A stretch of DNA of 64,000 nucleotides from Symsagittifera roscoffensis (GCF_963678635.1 NW_026971484.1:38546-102545); one strand, 5' to 3'. Positions 31,217-43,402 are shown, numbered from the stretch's first letter. The notes: a model not told the origin generated them from the sequence alone. Numbers and translations: made by a program.

Positions 31217-34107
31217 ACAAGAGTTGGCGGAGGTTCTGGGGCTTAAGAATGTGTCGCACGAGGACTTGAGCAGGCATCACTGCGTGGATTGGCTGAAGGC
31301 CCACGAAGCGCATTTCTCGGGAGCCAAGACACTGGAAACTGCAGATCTAACGGGAATTCCACAGAAGTCGATAATGGGCCCAGTCAATTACAGGCCACTC
31401 AAACAGCTAGGGAGTCCGGGTCTAATCGTGGAACCTCTCAAGCATCGAACGGGTATAGCCAGGATCAAAGTGGCAGTTCCTGCACAACTTACGATGGTCG
31501 AAAAACTCCTTGAGCCGAAGAGCATGGGGATCCCAGACACCGGATACCTGGGCGCAAAACTTGACGAAGCCCCCAGGTATGGTAGATCCTGTGGGATTTC
31601 ACAGCTAGCAAAAACATTGGCAATGTAAGATCGCTCAGATCCCGGAGCAGCGAGAGCAATCATCGTGGCCGGATCGGACTTCGAGGGACATCAACGAAGT
31701 TATTTTGGCCAGAAGCGCTAGTGTACCTGCTGCCTGGAGCGGAACTGAACCACATGCTGACCATGGCGGTGGCTATAAAATCGGAGACGCCGTGCGAGCC
31801 AGAGCTGTTGCTCTTCGCGGGGATGGATGACCACCTGCATGCGGCAGGACTTCTAGAGCATTTGAAAGCGCTGAATCAACGCCCAAGAAGATCTGGGAAG
31901 CAACTCAGACTCTGTTCGCAGCAATAAATGAGGTGGAGGAGTTGGTAGCTTCTCGATTTGGACCAAAAACGAGAGTAGTATTCACGTCATCATCAGGCTC
32001 AGCGTGTATGCAATTTTGATCTTGATAGCAGAGGGCAATACGTGGCGGATGCTTATGGCCGCTCCGAATCGCGACTTGGAGCCAACAAACTTGAGATTTC
32101 TTAAGTCTGAAGTGGCAGCGGCATGGGCGGATATAACTCATATTCTGAGGGGATTCTACAAAATAGCAGACATTTTGATTGTGCTGGATGAGGTTCTCTG
32201 CCTTGAGGTGTCGAATCTCGCCAGACAGCTGAAGTTCAACCCGGAGATTGGTGACGACCATCCTGCGATAACCCAGGTAACAGCCAGGTTGTGGTTGCGG
32301 AGCATGGATTTGACGATCACGAGCTCCACCAGCAGTGCGAGAGGACCAATTAATGAAAGGAAGAATGTGACCGCGGCCGAGAAGCAATTAGAGTTGATAG
32401 GATATCGCTTAACACAGGAAAGAGGGAGATGGCCGTTTCTGACCCCGAGGCTTGAGAATGCGACGGACAAGACGAGTGCTCCACCCCTCATCAAACAAAT
32501 ATGGAATTTTTTTGAGGAGCAGCTAGAGGAGGCAGAAGAGAGGGAGATGACGGTGGGAACATTTGTCACAGCAGCTAATCAAGTCACTGTTGGAGGTTTC
32601 TTTTCTGGACGAATCAAGCGAAGGGCGAGCTGAAGACCAGGAGGGACCACGAAATCTTGAAATTCTTGAGTCCATGCTGGGAAAAGAAGTACCTGAAAGA
32701 GGTGTTCTACGCAGGAAACACCATCGTTGAAGCGTTCTTGCAGGAGCTTTTGAGTATGGCCATCAACCTCTTGCTGGCTTTGTATCTGGTGTACCCCAGA
32801 AAACTGTTCAAAATGGGGCCGCCGAACATGTTCAGTAGGGGCGTAGGAACACTCCGGATTGAAGGCTATCTGACGCTGATACTCCTGAAGCATGGGAAAT
32901 TGACCGTGTTTCATCGGTTGATGAAGTATGCTGAGCCCCTGTCGGTATGGAGACCTATTTGTACAAGTTATTTGTACCGGACTTAAGACTTTGCTTGTGG
33001 AGTAGCTGCTGATGCAAAATCGATACTTGACGGGCGAGGAAAGAAACCCTAAGAAGAGAGACGAGTTGAGAGAGGCGAATGGGGGCATACGCCTCCTGAC
33101 TGATTTGTGTTTGGCCATGAGATCTGACCCAGTGGGGATGATCAGATGCTTGGGGAAGTCATGACCTGCATCTACGGGCCAGCAGTGACGTATGCATTCC
33201 CGGATCCACTCGTGGTGGCGTATCAACACTTGGTGGTGCATGTGAGCCTGATCAGCATTCTAGATGGGACAGCACTCAACTGGTGCAGACAAGAAGACTT
33301 GAGAGCGCAGATGAGTGAGACGGCGCTTTTTGGAAAAGTAAAGGATCCAGAGCTAGTGGTATACAATTTCAGGGGACGGGACAACTGCAGTGCAGAACGG
33401 GGGAAAACGCGAGGGTCCCACCGAGGTCTATCCCAAGTTTTGGAACCTGAATCCAGTGACGAGGGGCAGGAGAGAAGTCTTGAGAATCCCGGCGTGGACG
33501 AGGAGTTTCGAATTCACCAAGAAGGATTTGGAAACGATACTAGAGCGGGATGTCTTACCCGCTGCAGTCCCCGAATTCCCGACGGTGAGAAGAATGATCC
33601 TGGGAATGAACAGCCCCCAGCCCCCTTCCCTACACGCTAGAGCCACGTTAGAAAGACAACAGAGAGAACTCACGAATGGCTGGGATCCTTGGTCATTGGA
33701 TACTCGGCATACAAGGCAACCCCACCTTTGGGATCTCCCCGAAAGAACCTTGAGCTGCCACTAACGAGTGAACCATCCAACATGGGTATGGTGCTCCTAA
33801 CCGACGAAGCAAGGGAGGAGAACACCTTTCAAGGCAACAAAGACATGTTCTTGAGCACGTTGGACGAGGAGGAGTGGCGAAGTTTCCTGGATGAGTTCAA
33901 CCAGAGGGTGGAAAACAAAGTAGGAGTAGATTGAACACAGTAGCGATATTTGGAGAGCCAGTCCTGATCGCCACTGGAATGGACGAGAAAGGGAGGAAAG
34001 GGCTGCTCGAGAAAAAGCTTGGCCTAAGGAAGCAGAATCAGGACGCCGGGGCCAACCCTGGTAAAGATAGCTCTACTCTAAACAAAAAACTGATGATAAA
34101 AAAATAA
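31217..34107 (+). pseudogene. ORF2 middle and C-terminal regions (retroelement copy B / tandem unit 1)
   Basis: Open pieces in shifting frames: 31,224-31,628 (MGPVNYRPLKQL), 31,721-31,927, 32,004-32,633 (209 codons), 32,657-32,986, 33,146-33,640, 33,390-33,764 and 33,689-33,934, ending at TAA 34,105-34,107. LLLFAGMDDHLHAAGLL at 31,808-31,858 resembles a second, altered SGNH block III. APNR near 32,062 and LLTDLCLAMRSDP near 33,094 match copy A. Around 33,710 the sequence jumps from GYSA to KATPPLGSP; the 48-kb copy has about 560 bp more at this point, so an internal deletion is likely. No function is assigned to the C-terminal two thirds. Confidence 0.6.
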
Positions 34108-34787
34108 GTGTTGAGGTAGATCATAAAGGTAAGACTAGTAATATGATTTGAATTACTAATATTCTTAAGGCTAGAGAAGGGGGAGACAAGAGTCGGAAAA
34201 GAGTGACCTGAACAAAGAAGTCGAGTGAGTGATAGTGTTAACAACGCCGCCGAGTAAGAGAATGAGGTCTAGGAAAAGGAAACGTGTGATGGAGGAGGCG
34301 CGTCCTTCGGCGGATGCGGTATCAGAGAGGAATCTAAAAGAGACAGCTCCCATGATTCTAGCACGAGGGAAACTGCGGCCTACAAGAGCAGCTCAGCACC
34401 TAGGAATCTAGCCGGAGTGCTGCGGAAAATGGAAGCCTTGGCTTTCAAGGCAACACCAGGCTATTGGGAAGCAAGTGACGTGCGATCCTCTCGAGATAAA
34501 TGCGACGAGAAAAAACGCTCGGCATTGGTGGATAGCTCTAGATAACACGAAAGAATTGGAGAGTTGCCTAAAGAAGCTTGATTGCGGGGTGTCCCGCAAG
34601 CGGCGGCATTAGGCTACCCAGCAAAAGGCCAAAGTTAACAAGCTACAGTTGGGAAACCAGATGAAGCGATCTTGGGAGAACCTGATGCTTGAGTGTTTTG
34701 AAGATGCGATGAGAGCACCATCAACAGCGTTGCCTTTGATTGCGAATCCTTTTGTCCGCCAGGCAGGACCTTAAATGTTCACGTGGT
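33796..34787. repeat. ~995-bp nested direct repeat, first copy (unit 1)
   Basis: Starts at CCTAACCGACGAAGCAA and ends at TTCACGTGG. It repeats at 34,788-35,780 with an offset of 995-996 bp. It contains the end of ORF2, the ORF2-ORF3 spacer and the start of ORF3. Confidence 0.85.
34262..34773 (+). pseudogene. ORF3 start, first fragment (unit 1)
   Basis: First in-frame ATG at 34,262 gives MRSRKRKRVMEEARPSADAV, a basic patch typical of a nuclear localisation signal, and the frame stops at 34,411. Downstream coding-like segments in other frames (EASDVRSS, DNTKELESCLKKLD, KAKVNKLQLGNQMKRSW) run to about 34,773. Three other N-terminal fragments exist at 35,257, 41,884 and 42,879, and a fuller version at 49,483. 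Function unknown. Confidence 0.5.
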
Positions 34788-35780
34788 CCTCCCTAACCGA
34801 CGAAGCAAAGGAGGAGAACACCTTTCAAGGCAACAAAGACGTTTTATTGAGCACGTTGGACGAGGAGGCGTGGCGAAGTTTCCTGGATGAGTTCAACCAG
34901 AGGGTGGAAAACAAAAAAGGAGTAGATTGAACACAGTAGCGATTTTGGAGAGCCAGTGCTGATCGCCACTGGACTGGATGAGAAAGGGAGGAAAGGGCTG
35001 CTCGAGGAAAAGGTTGGCCTAAGGAAGCAGAATTAGGACGCCGGGCCAACCCTTGTAAAGATAGCTCTACTCTAAACAAAAAACTGATGATAAAAAAATA
35101 AGTGTTGATGTAGATCATTAAGGTAAGACTAGTAATATGATTTAAAATACTTATATTCTTAAGGCTAGAGAAGGGGCGAGACAAGAGTCGGAAAAGAGTG
35201 ACCTGAACAAAGAAGTCGAGTGAGTGATGGTGGTAACAACGCCGCCGATTAAGGGAATGAGGTCTAGGAATAGGAAACAGAAGACGGAGGAGGCGCGTCC
35301 TTCGGCGGATGCGGTTTCAGAGAGGAATCTAAAAGAGACAGCTCCCATGATTCTAGCGCGAGGGAAACTGCGGCCTACAAGAGCAGCTCAGCACCTAGGA
35401 ATCTAGCCGGAATGCTGCGAAAAATGGAAGCCTTGGCTTTCGACGCAACACCAGGCTATTGGGAAGCAAGTGACGTGCGATCCTCTTGAGAGAAATGCGA
35501 CGAGAAAAAACGCTCGGCCTTGGTGGATAGCTCTAGATAACACGAAAGAACTGGAGGGTTGCCTAAAGAAGCTTGATTGCGGGGTGTCCCGCAAGCGGCG
35601 GCATTGAGCTACCCAGCAAAAGGCCAAAGTTAACAAGCTACAGTTGGGAAACCAGATGAAGCGATCTTGGGAGAACCTGATTCTTGAGTATTTTGAAGAT
35701 GCGATGAGAGCGCCGTCAACAGCGTTGCCTTTGATTGCGAATCCTTTTGTCCACACGGCAGGACATTATATGTTCACGTG
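34788..35780. repeat. ~995-bp nested direct repeat, second copy (unit 1)
   Basis: Partner of 33,796-34,787, more diverged than the 7.6-kb units are from each other (for example ACATGTTCTTGAG against ACGTTTTATTGAG). After TTCACGTGG it continues into unique ORF3 sequence. Confidence 0.85.
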
Positions 35781-36064
35781 GAATTTTGCGAGAATGGTAT
35801 TGGAGGCGTTTACCTCGCAAGATAAACTTAAGCTGGGCGAAAAGAGTCTGCAGATGTACCAAATGCTGGTGCAACATATTACTCGAGACAACTCGGAATA
35901 AAGCCTAGCGAGAAGAAAAGATGCCACTTGTTTCTTGAGGTGGATTACGTCAGTGATAACCGACACTACTCTACAAATGTGCCATCAAAAAGCGAAGAGA
36001 AGTAAAACCACGGAAAGGAGTTTCTTCGCTGTTATCTTGAACTTATACCAGAGTACTGACTCAA
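35257..36064 (+). pseudogene. ORF3 start, second fragment (unit 1), fused to pol
   Basis: Begins like the first fragment (ATG 35,257) and extends further. 35,644-35,901 is an 85-codon open frame with NFARMVLEAFTSQDKLKLG, followed by degraded sequence to about 36,064. There it joins pol linker sequence (QTDEKEVVR, KIPEDILRQTT). This ORF3 middle segment is absent from the 49-kb ORF3 copy, which skips from KKLD to HLKRLHDF. Function unknown. Confidence 0.5.
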
Positions 36065-38708
36065 CACTAAGTAAACAGACGAAAAAGAAGTTGTGAGGAC
36101 ATTGGTCGAGAAGATCCCAGAGGACATACTAAGACAGACTACGCGTCGGAAAAAGATATTGACCTTCAAGAATGAAGCCGAACTTATAGGAGCAGATCAA
36201 GAGTCTGGGGAGTGGTGAAGATCAGAAGGAGGTAAAGAGGGAGAGATTTTGTCCGGGGAGTCGGAAGAATGGGAGGAGGACTCGGAGAAGAGTGGTGATG
36301 ATCAAGACAGTCTTTGCATGCTATAAGCAGAAGAGAAAATGAGGTACCGAGACAGGGAACTACAAACAGACTCTTCCGCAGAAACTTACAACCTAGAGCA
36401 ACAGGATGCGTACGGGGGAGAAGAGCTTTAGAAGATAGTGCTGTCAACTAAACCATTCAATGAGCAATCATGCAACTCAAACGAATCTGGAACAGGTCTT
36501 GAGAAGGATAGTTTGCGTTAAGCTAAAAGACGACATCCACAGCTCCGGAGAACTGAATGGTCAAATGATGGTATTGAAGGAACACGTCAAAGCGAGATAC
36601 AGACTATCGGATCTGATACGAGCCCAGAAGAATGACAAGATGACGAGAAACCTCTCCAAATGGATCCGGACTGGGGACAAGGAGAAAGGAGAACTGGAAG
36701 AGGATAGTTACAAGATCTTGAACTTGTTCTACAAAGAGAAAAGGGATTTACTCTATCACCCAGCTGATGGTGTGGTAGCCTGCGAGAGGAAAGATGAGGA
36801 AAGATATTACACAAGCATAATCTCATCATAGTACCACAGCTATACCAGACTGAAGTGTTGTTCAGATCGCACGACCAGATGGGAAATCAGGGGATAGACA
36901 AGGTACAATAAAGAATACTACACAGGTTTGATTGACCAGGGATTGACGGGGTGAACGCATGTTTGTCGTGTTTGCAAGTGAAGAACCCTAAAAAATTGAT
37001 ATTCCCACTTAAGTACGTGGAAAGCTCGGAATTTCACGAGGTCGTGCAGATAGACTGTCAGAATATCTGCATGACGGACTCGGGACACAATCAGATACTG
37101 GTAAATAGAGACCACTTCACGAAACTGGCAGAAGCGGTACCATGTCAGACGGTCTCAGCGGAAGAGACTTGTGATCATTTGATAACAAACTGGATATCAC
37201 GATATGGTTGTCCGATGACATTCCATTCGGACAATGGGAAAGCCTTCGTGGGGGACCTGAAAAAAGAACTGATGAGGAAATCGCCTTTTGCTCAAGCGCA
37301 TTCAACAACCTACCATCCCCAAACGAATGGATTAGTGGAGAGGCAGAGAAGAACTCTGGTGAACAGAACAGAAATCTTGCTCGAGATACATGACCGATTG
37401 GGACAAATAACTGCCATAAGTGGTAGGGGCGTATAACAGCACGCAGTGTTCAACAACAGGGATCAGTCCTTTCATGATGTTGACTGGAAGGGAGAGAGCA
37501 ATGCCCTTGACACTCTTTTATCCAGAGTACGAAGGGAGGAAGACGTCGCCGCAAGCGTACGCGAAGGAAGCGGTCAGGAGACAACAAGAATTGAACGAGC
37601 TCTGTAGTAAGAACACGGCGCAGTCACAGATGATACAGCGGAAAAAGTACGATGAAAAAAACACTTCAGGCAAAACTGTATGATGTGGGATAATACGTCT
37701 GGGTGTTCCAGAATGTCGTACCCCCAAAAAGGGACTGAGAAGCTACTGAAGAAATGAAGAGGACCGTTTACGATAACGGAGGTACACCAGCAGGGCCGGT
37801 TCTAACGCTTGAGTACAGGGCGTGCTGCGCACTACGAAAATCTGAAGCATCACGTCCAATCTCCGGAGACTGGTGTGTAACACAGAACATGGAAGGGTAG
37901 AGAGTACCTACTGGTATAACCAGTATGTGAGGTGAACGAGAAAGGCACCAGAGAGAAGAATGACGGCAATGAGGACGTGATCATTGATGATAATGAGAAG
38001 ATAGAGGTGGATTCGGACGAAGGATCTTTTGCGGAAGAAGATTGGAATGATCCAGAGCAGAACGAGGTACCAAAGTGGACAGAACCAGACCAACCAAGGA
38101 CCACAGGGACGAGGAAAGGCGATCGCAAACGGACAGGCATGAGATACAACAGGTATGGTGACGACTCCTTGATTGACATGATACAACCAGATGAGATAAG
38201 CGAGGAGGAACATCCTGATCACAGATAGCGACTTCATTTTGTCAGATTATTGGACGAGTGCGATCTGCATAACAGCGGATGTGAGCTTCAACACGAGACT
38301 AGAAGCCGACTTTAAAAGAGAATATCAGAAAGTGGCATTTCAATTCAGGCTGAGGCCAGGGATAGGAGGATGGCTGTGCTTCCTCTTTTTATTTCACATG
38401 TTCCTGGTAGATATCTGTGTTTTTTGGTGACGAGGGTCAACGAGAGGAACACGATAAACTCCGAGCAAGTAATGTTGGCGCTAACGAGGTTGAGGGACTT
38501 CATGATCGAAAGAGGGATACGAGAGGTTTCAATATCGGTTTACGATCCAAACAGGGGCAGGTTGAACCCTAGGGAATTATACGCCATCCTACACGTGGTC
38601 TTTGCAGACATGGAGATAATGGTGCACCTACACGAAAAGTACTACTTGAGTATCGCCTTAGCTTTGAAACGATATGGAAGTCTTGAGTTGGGAGAACAGG
38701 GTTCTTGA
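36065..38708 (+). pseudogene. pol 3' half: linker, integrase, acidic tail (unit 1)
   Basis: Starts inside the RNase H-integrase linker; no RT or RNase H precedes it. 36,460-36,831 holds the integrase N-terminal region. The core (36,951-37,436) keeps DD35E: Asp 37,053-37,055, Asp 37,230-37,232, Glu 37,338-37,340. 37,420-37,683 is the C-terminal domain. 37,932-38,228 is the acidic tail, lacking about 700 bp present in copy B (28,620-29,130). 38,370-38,708 is the terminal segment, open for 112 codons. Stops lie at about 36,830, 36,930 and 37,434. Without RT, and with broken frames, it cannot act alone. Confidence 0.8.
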
Positions 38709-39104
38709 GCTATGTAAAAGGGGGGCACGAGTCAGGTAGATGAAATTTAATGTAATTGGCATGACAATTAAAATCTGGAGAGTTAATGGTGCTAAAATGT
38801 ATAACGAATCTGCATGTTTTTAACATCTAAATTTTAATGGAGTTGCTAGGATAATGTCTTTAAGGTATTACTGGGGGAGGTTTAGGCTAGGCATGAGCAT
38901 GAGCATCTTAGTCCAAAAACAAATTCTATTTTCAGATTGATTTTCAAATTGAATTGACAACCAAACTACACTTATTCGAACAAAACAAGAGAGATCTCGA
39001 ACGGTTCTTCACTAGCAGTACTGGAGGAAGATTTTTCTTGAGTTTAATTGAAAAGATATTTCTTGAGTTGCTTGCTACGTGAGATCGCTAGAAAAGAATC
39101 AACG
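38709..39104 (+). promoter_or_regulatory. pol-ORF2 spacer (unit 1)
   Basis: Matches 29,601-30,011 almost throughout, including the TCAG|GTAGATG donor-like and TATTTTCAG|ATTG acceptor-like sites. No open frame. Confidence 0.4.
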
Positions 39105-39580
39105 ATGGCGGATCGTTTCTGGAAGTATATGCCAGCAGCGCTCAAAAGACCCACCCTCGATGACTTAGACAAGCGCTTGAGGGACCTCGATTAAACGCAA
39201 GTGGACGAGAGAATGGCGTTAATGTTGAAGGCCATCCTGTAACTGGAAGCACAAGGCGAGTACAGGTAGTCAGTGACTCAAGCCGTATTGATGGTGGGAT
39301 ACATTTTAGACGGAGTACCAGATCAGGAGCAGAGCCAGTTCCTTCCTTGCGCAATCTAGAGGCAAACACAGTTAGGCTTTTGGGTTGGAAAGCGGCGCAA
39401 CGAGCGAGGAGATATTTCACGACGCTTCCCGGGCTGAATACTTCACACAGCCCAGGATACCCAAGGACGCAGTCCACTTGATCATAGGGGACAGCCTGAT
39501 ACGAGTTTTGACGCCAATTCACGCGCATTGGCAGGTTGGGATCTTGAGTTTTTCTGGTGCAGCAACATCCCAGATCACAA
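39105..39580 (+). pseudogene. ORF2 N-terminus with SGNH block I, truncated (unit 1)
   Basis: ATG at 39,105 (MADRFWKYMPAALKRPTLDD), a stop after LRDLD, then an open frame from 39,385 containing the block I GDSLIRVL. The domain is cut at SGAATSQ, before block III. A ~29-bp direct repeat (ACAACATCCCAGAT...) marks the join at 39,563-39,617 to RT sequence. The fragment lacks the Asp and His of the SGNH triad, so it encodes no complete enzyme. Confidence 0.7.
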
Positions 39581-39589
39581 GAGTATGAT

Positions 39590-40029
39590 CACAACATCCC
39601 AGATACTAGAGTATGATATGATAGAACCATCCAAATCACCGTGGGCGTGTGGAGTAGTGATGGCTACGAAAAAAGGCGACCAACTAAGGTTTTGTTGTGA
39701 CTTTCGATATCTGAACTCCGTCACGGTGAAGGATGCCTATCCCATACCTAGGATTGATCACAGCCTTTAGGTGATGCAATTTTTTTACAACCATTTTAGG
39801 ATCGGCAATTTATTTAGGATAGGCTTTTTGATAGGTTCCACTGAGGAAGCAGGACAGGGACAAAACAGGGTTTGCCTGAGAGCTGGGGCTGTTTCAATGG
39901 AAAAAGATGCCATTTGGCCTTTGCAATGCCACTGCTACGTTTCAACAATTGATGGCACACGCATTGACAAGTGTAACGAAGAAAGACGGCAACCTGGTTA
40001 TGTGCTACGTGGACGAAGTGGTAATTGCG
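39590..40029 (+). pseudogene. RT 5' fragment fused behind ORF2 (unit 1)
   Basis: Reads EYDMIEPSKSPWACGVVMA and LRFCCDFRYLNSVTVKDAYP (RT domains 1-2) up to a stop at 39,768-39,770. In a second frame comes a motif A region reading TTILGSA, where the catalytic Asp of TTLDLGSA is missing, then KKMPFGLCN and YVDE in place of YVDD. The fragment ends at the tandem-duplication junction (40,029). In intact elements RT is upstream of ORF2, so this order is rearranged. Confidence 0.75.
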
Positions 40030-41729
40030 CTTAACACGGGAAAGAGGGAGATGGCCGTTTCTGACCCCGAGGCTTGAGAATGCGACGGACAAGACGAGTG
40101 CTCCACCCCTCATCAAACAAATATGGAATTTTTTTGAGGAGCAGCTAGAGGAGGCAGAAGAGAGGGAGATGACGGTGGGAACATTTGTCACAGCAGCTAA
40201 TCAAGTCACTGTTGGAGGTTTCTTTTCTGGACGAATCAAGCGAAGGGCGAGCTGAAGACCAGGAGGGACCACGAAATCTTGAAATTCTTGAGTCCATGCT
40301 GGGAAAAGAAGTACCTGAAAGAGGTGTTCTACGCAGGAAACACCATCGTTGAAGCGTTCTTGCAGGAGCTTTTGAGTATGGCCATCAACCTCTTGCTGGC
40401 TTTGTATCTGGTGTACCCCAGGTAACTGTTCAAAATGGGGCCGCCGAACATGTTCAGTAGGGGCGTAGGAACACTCCGGATTGAAGGCTATCTGACGCTG
40501 ATACTCCTGAAGCATGGGAAATTGACCGTGTTTCATCGGTTGATGAAGTATGCTGAGCCCCTGTCGGTATGGAGACCTATTTGTACAAGTTATTTGTACC
40601 GGACTTAAGACTTTGCTTGTGGAGTAGCTGCTGATGCAAAATCGATACTTGACGGGCGAGGAAAGAAACCCTAAGAAGAGAGACGAGTTGAGAGAGGCGA
40701 ATGGGGGCATACGCCTCCTGACTGATTTGTGTTTGGCCATGAGATCTGACCCAGTGGGGATGATCAGATGCTTGGGGAAGTCATGACCTGCATCTACGGG
40801 CCAGCAGTGACGTATGCATTCCCGGATCCACTCGTGGTGGCGTATCAACACTTGGTGGTGCATGTGAGCCTGATCAGCATTCTAGATGGGACAGCACTCA
40901 ACTGGTGCAGACAAGAAGACTTGAGAGCGCAGATGAGTGAGACGGCGCTTTTTGGAAAAGTAAAGGATCCAGAGCTAGTGGTATACAATTTCAGGGGACG
41001 GGACAACTGCAGTGCAGAACGGGGGAAAACGCGAGGGTCCCACCGAGGTCTATCCCAAGTTTTGGAACCTGAATCCAGTGACGAGGGGCAGGAGAGAAGT
41101 CTTGAGAATCCCGGCGTGGACGAGGAGTTTCGAATTCACCAAGAAGGATTTGGAAACGATACTAGAGCGGGATGTCTTACCCGCTGCAGTCCCCGAATTC
41201 CCGACGGTGAGAAGAATGATCCTGGGAATGAACAGCCCCCAGCCCCCTTCCCTACACGCTAGAGCCACGTTAGAAAGACAACAGAGAGAACTCACGAATG
41301 GCTGGGATCCTTGTTCATTGGATACTCGGCATACAAGGCAACCCCACCTTTGGGATCTCCCCGAAAGAACCTTGAGCTGCCACTAACGAGTGAACCATCC
41401 AACATGGGTATGGTGCTCCTAACCGACGAAGCAAGGGAGGAGAACACCTTTCAAGGCAACAAAGACATGTTCTTGAGCACGTTGGACGAGGAGGAGTGGC
41501 GAAGTTTCCTGGATGAGTTCAACCAGAGGGTGGAAAACAAAGTAGGAGTAGATTGAACACAGTAGCGATATTTGGAGAGCCAGTCCTGATCGCCACTGGA
41601 ATGGACGAGAAAGGGAGGAAAGGGCTGCTCGAGAAAAAGCTTGGCCTAAGGAAGCAGAATCAGGACGCCGGGGCCAACCCTGGTAAAGATAGCTCTACTC
41701 TAAACAAAAAACTGATGATAAAAAAATAA
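40030..41729 (+). pseudogene. ORF2 middle and C-terminal region (unit 2)
   Basis: Copy of 32,408-34,107: open pieces 40,025-40,255, 40,768-41,262, 41,012-41,386 and 41,311-41,556, ending at TAA 41,727-41,729. A stop introduced near 40,423 (CCCAGGTAACTG) breaks the helical segment that is open in unit 1 at 32,657-32,986. The same GYSA-to-KATPPLGSP deletion is present. Confidence 0.6.
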
Positions 41730-43402
41730 GTGTTGAGGTAGATCATAAAGGTAAGACTAGTAATATGATTTGAATTACTAATATTCTTAAGGCTAGAGAA
41801 GGGGGAGACAAGAGTCGGAAAAGAGTGACCTGAACAAAGAAGTCGAGTGAGTGATAGTGTTAACAACGCCGCCGAGTAAGAGAATGAGGTCTAGGAAAAG
41901 GAAACGTGTGATGGAGGAGGCGCGTCCTTCGGCGGATGCGGTATCAGAGAGGAATCTAAAAGAGACAGCTCCCATGATTCTAGCACGAGGGAAACTGCGG
42001 CCTACAAGAGCAGCTCAGCACCTAGGAATCTAGCCGGAGTGCTGCGGAAAATGGAAGCCTTGGCTTTCGAGGCAACACCAGGCTATTGGGAAGCAAGTGA
42101 CGTGCGATCCTCTCGAGATAAATGCGACGAGAAAAAACGCTCGGCATTGGTGGCTAGCTCTAGATAACACGAAAGAATTGGAGAGTTGCCTAAAGAAGCT
42201 TGATTGCGGGGTGTCCCGCAAGCGGCGGCATTGGGCTACCCAGCAAAAGGCCAAAGTTAACAAGCTACAGTTGGGAAACCAGATGAAGCGATCTTGGGAG
42301 AACCTGATGCTTGAGTGTTTTGAAGATGCGATGAGAGCACCGTCAACAGCGTTGCCTTTGATTGCGAATCCTTTTGTCCGCCAGGCAGGACCTTAAATGT
42401 TCACGTGGTCCTCCCTAACCGACGAAGCAAAGGAGGAGAACACCTTTCAAGGCAACAAAGACGTTTTATTGAGCACGTTGGACGAGGAGGCGTGGCGAAG
42501 TTTCCTGGATGAGTTCAACCAGAGGGTGGAAAACAAAAAAGGAGTAGATTGAACACAGTAGCGATTTTGGAGAGCCAGTGCTGATCGCCACTGGACTGGA
42601 TGAGAAAGGGAGGAAAGGGCTGCTCGAGGAAAAGGTTGGCCTAAGGAAGCTGAATTAGGACGCCGGGCCAACCCTTGTAAAGATAGCTCTACTCTAAACA
42701 AAAAACTGATGATAAAAAAATAAGTGTTGATGTAGATCATTAAGGTAAGACTAGTAATATGATTTAAAATACTTATAATCTTAAGGCTAGAGAAGGGGGG
42801 AGACAAGAGTCGGAAAAGAGTGACCTGAACAAAGAAGTCGAGTGAGTGATGGTGGTAACAACGCCGCCGAGTAAGGGAATGAGGTCTAGGAATAGGAAAC
42901 AGAAGACGGAGGAGGCGCGTCCTTCGGCGGATGCGGTTTCAGAGAGGAATCTAAAAGAGACAGCTCCCATGATTCTAGCGCGAGGGAAACTGCGGCCTAC
43001 AAGAGCAGCTCAGCACCTAGGAATCTAGCCGGAATGCTGCGAAAAATGGAAGCCTTGGCTTTCGACGCAACACCAGGCTATTGGGAAGCAAGTGACGTGC
43101 GATCCTCTTGAGAGAAATGCGACGAGAAAAAACGCTCGGCCTTGGTGGATAGCTCTAGATAACACGAAAGAACTGGAGGGTTGCCTAAAGAAGCTTGATT
43201 GCGGGGTGTCCCGCAAGCGGCGGCATTGAGCTACCCAGCAAAAGGCCAAAGTTAACAAGCTACAGTTGGGAAACCAGATGAAGCGATCTTGGGAGAACCT
43301 GATTCTTGAGTATTTTGAAGATGCGATGAGAGCGCCGTCAACAGCGTTGCCTTTGATTGCGAATCCTTTTGTCCACACGGCAGGACATTATATGTTCACG
43401 TG
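41418..43402. repeat. ~995-bp nested direct repeats (unit 2), two copies
   Basis: 41,418-42,409 and 42,410-43,402 reproduce the nested pair of unit 1, so the 995-bp duplication predates the 7,622-bp one. Both copies contain an ORF2 end and an ORF3 start. Confidence 0.85.

Larger units (their letters stand above)
32408..40029. repeat. 7,622-bp tandem duplication, unit 1
   Basis: Every feature from here to 40,029 recurs exactly 7,622 bp downstream (for example 33,689/41,311, 36,460/44,082, 39,142/46,764). The copies differ only by scattered single bases, such as near 32,800/40,420 and 36,208/43,830. At the right edge ATTGCG continues into CTTAACAC of the next unit. The two breakpoints share two bases (CG). 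Content: ORF2 C-terminal part, ORF3 start twice, pol linker to tail, ORF2 start, RT start. Confidence 0.95.

Noticed and set aside
32579-33241. 220-residue minus-strand ORF, repeated identically at 40,201-40,863
   Set aside because: Antisense to ORF2, whose plus-strand segments match copy A. Identity between copies only reflects the tandem duplication.
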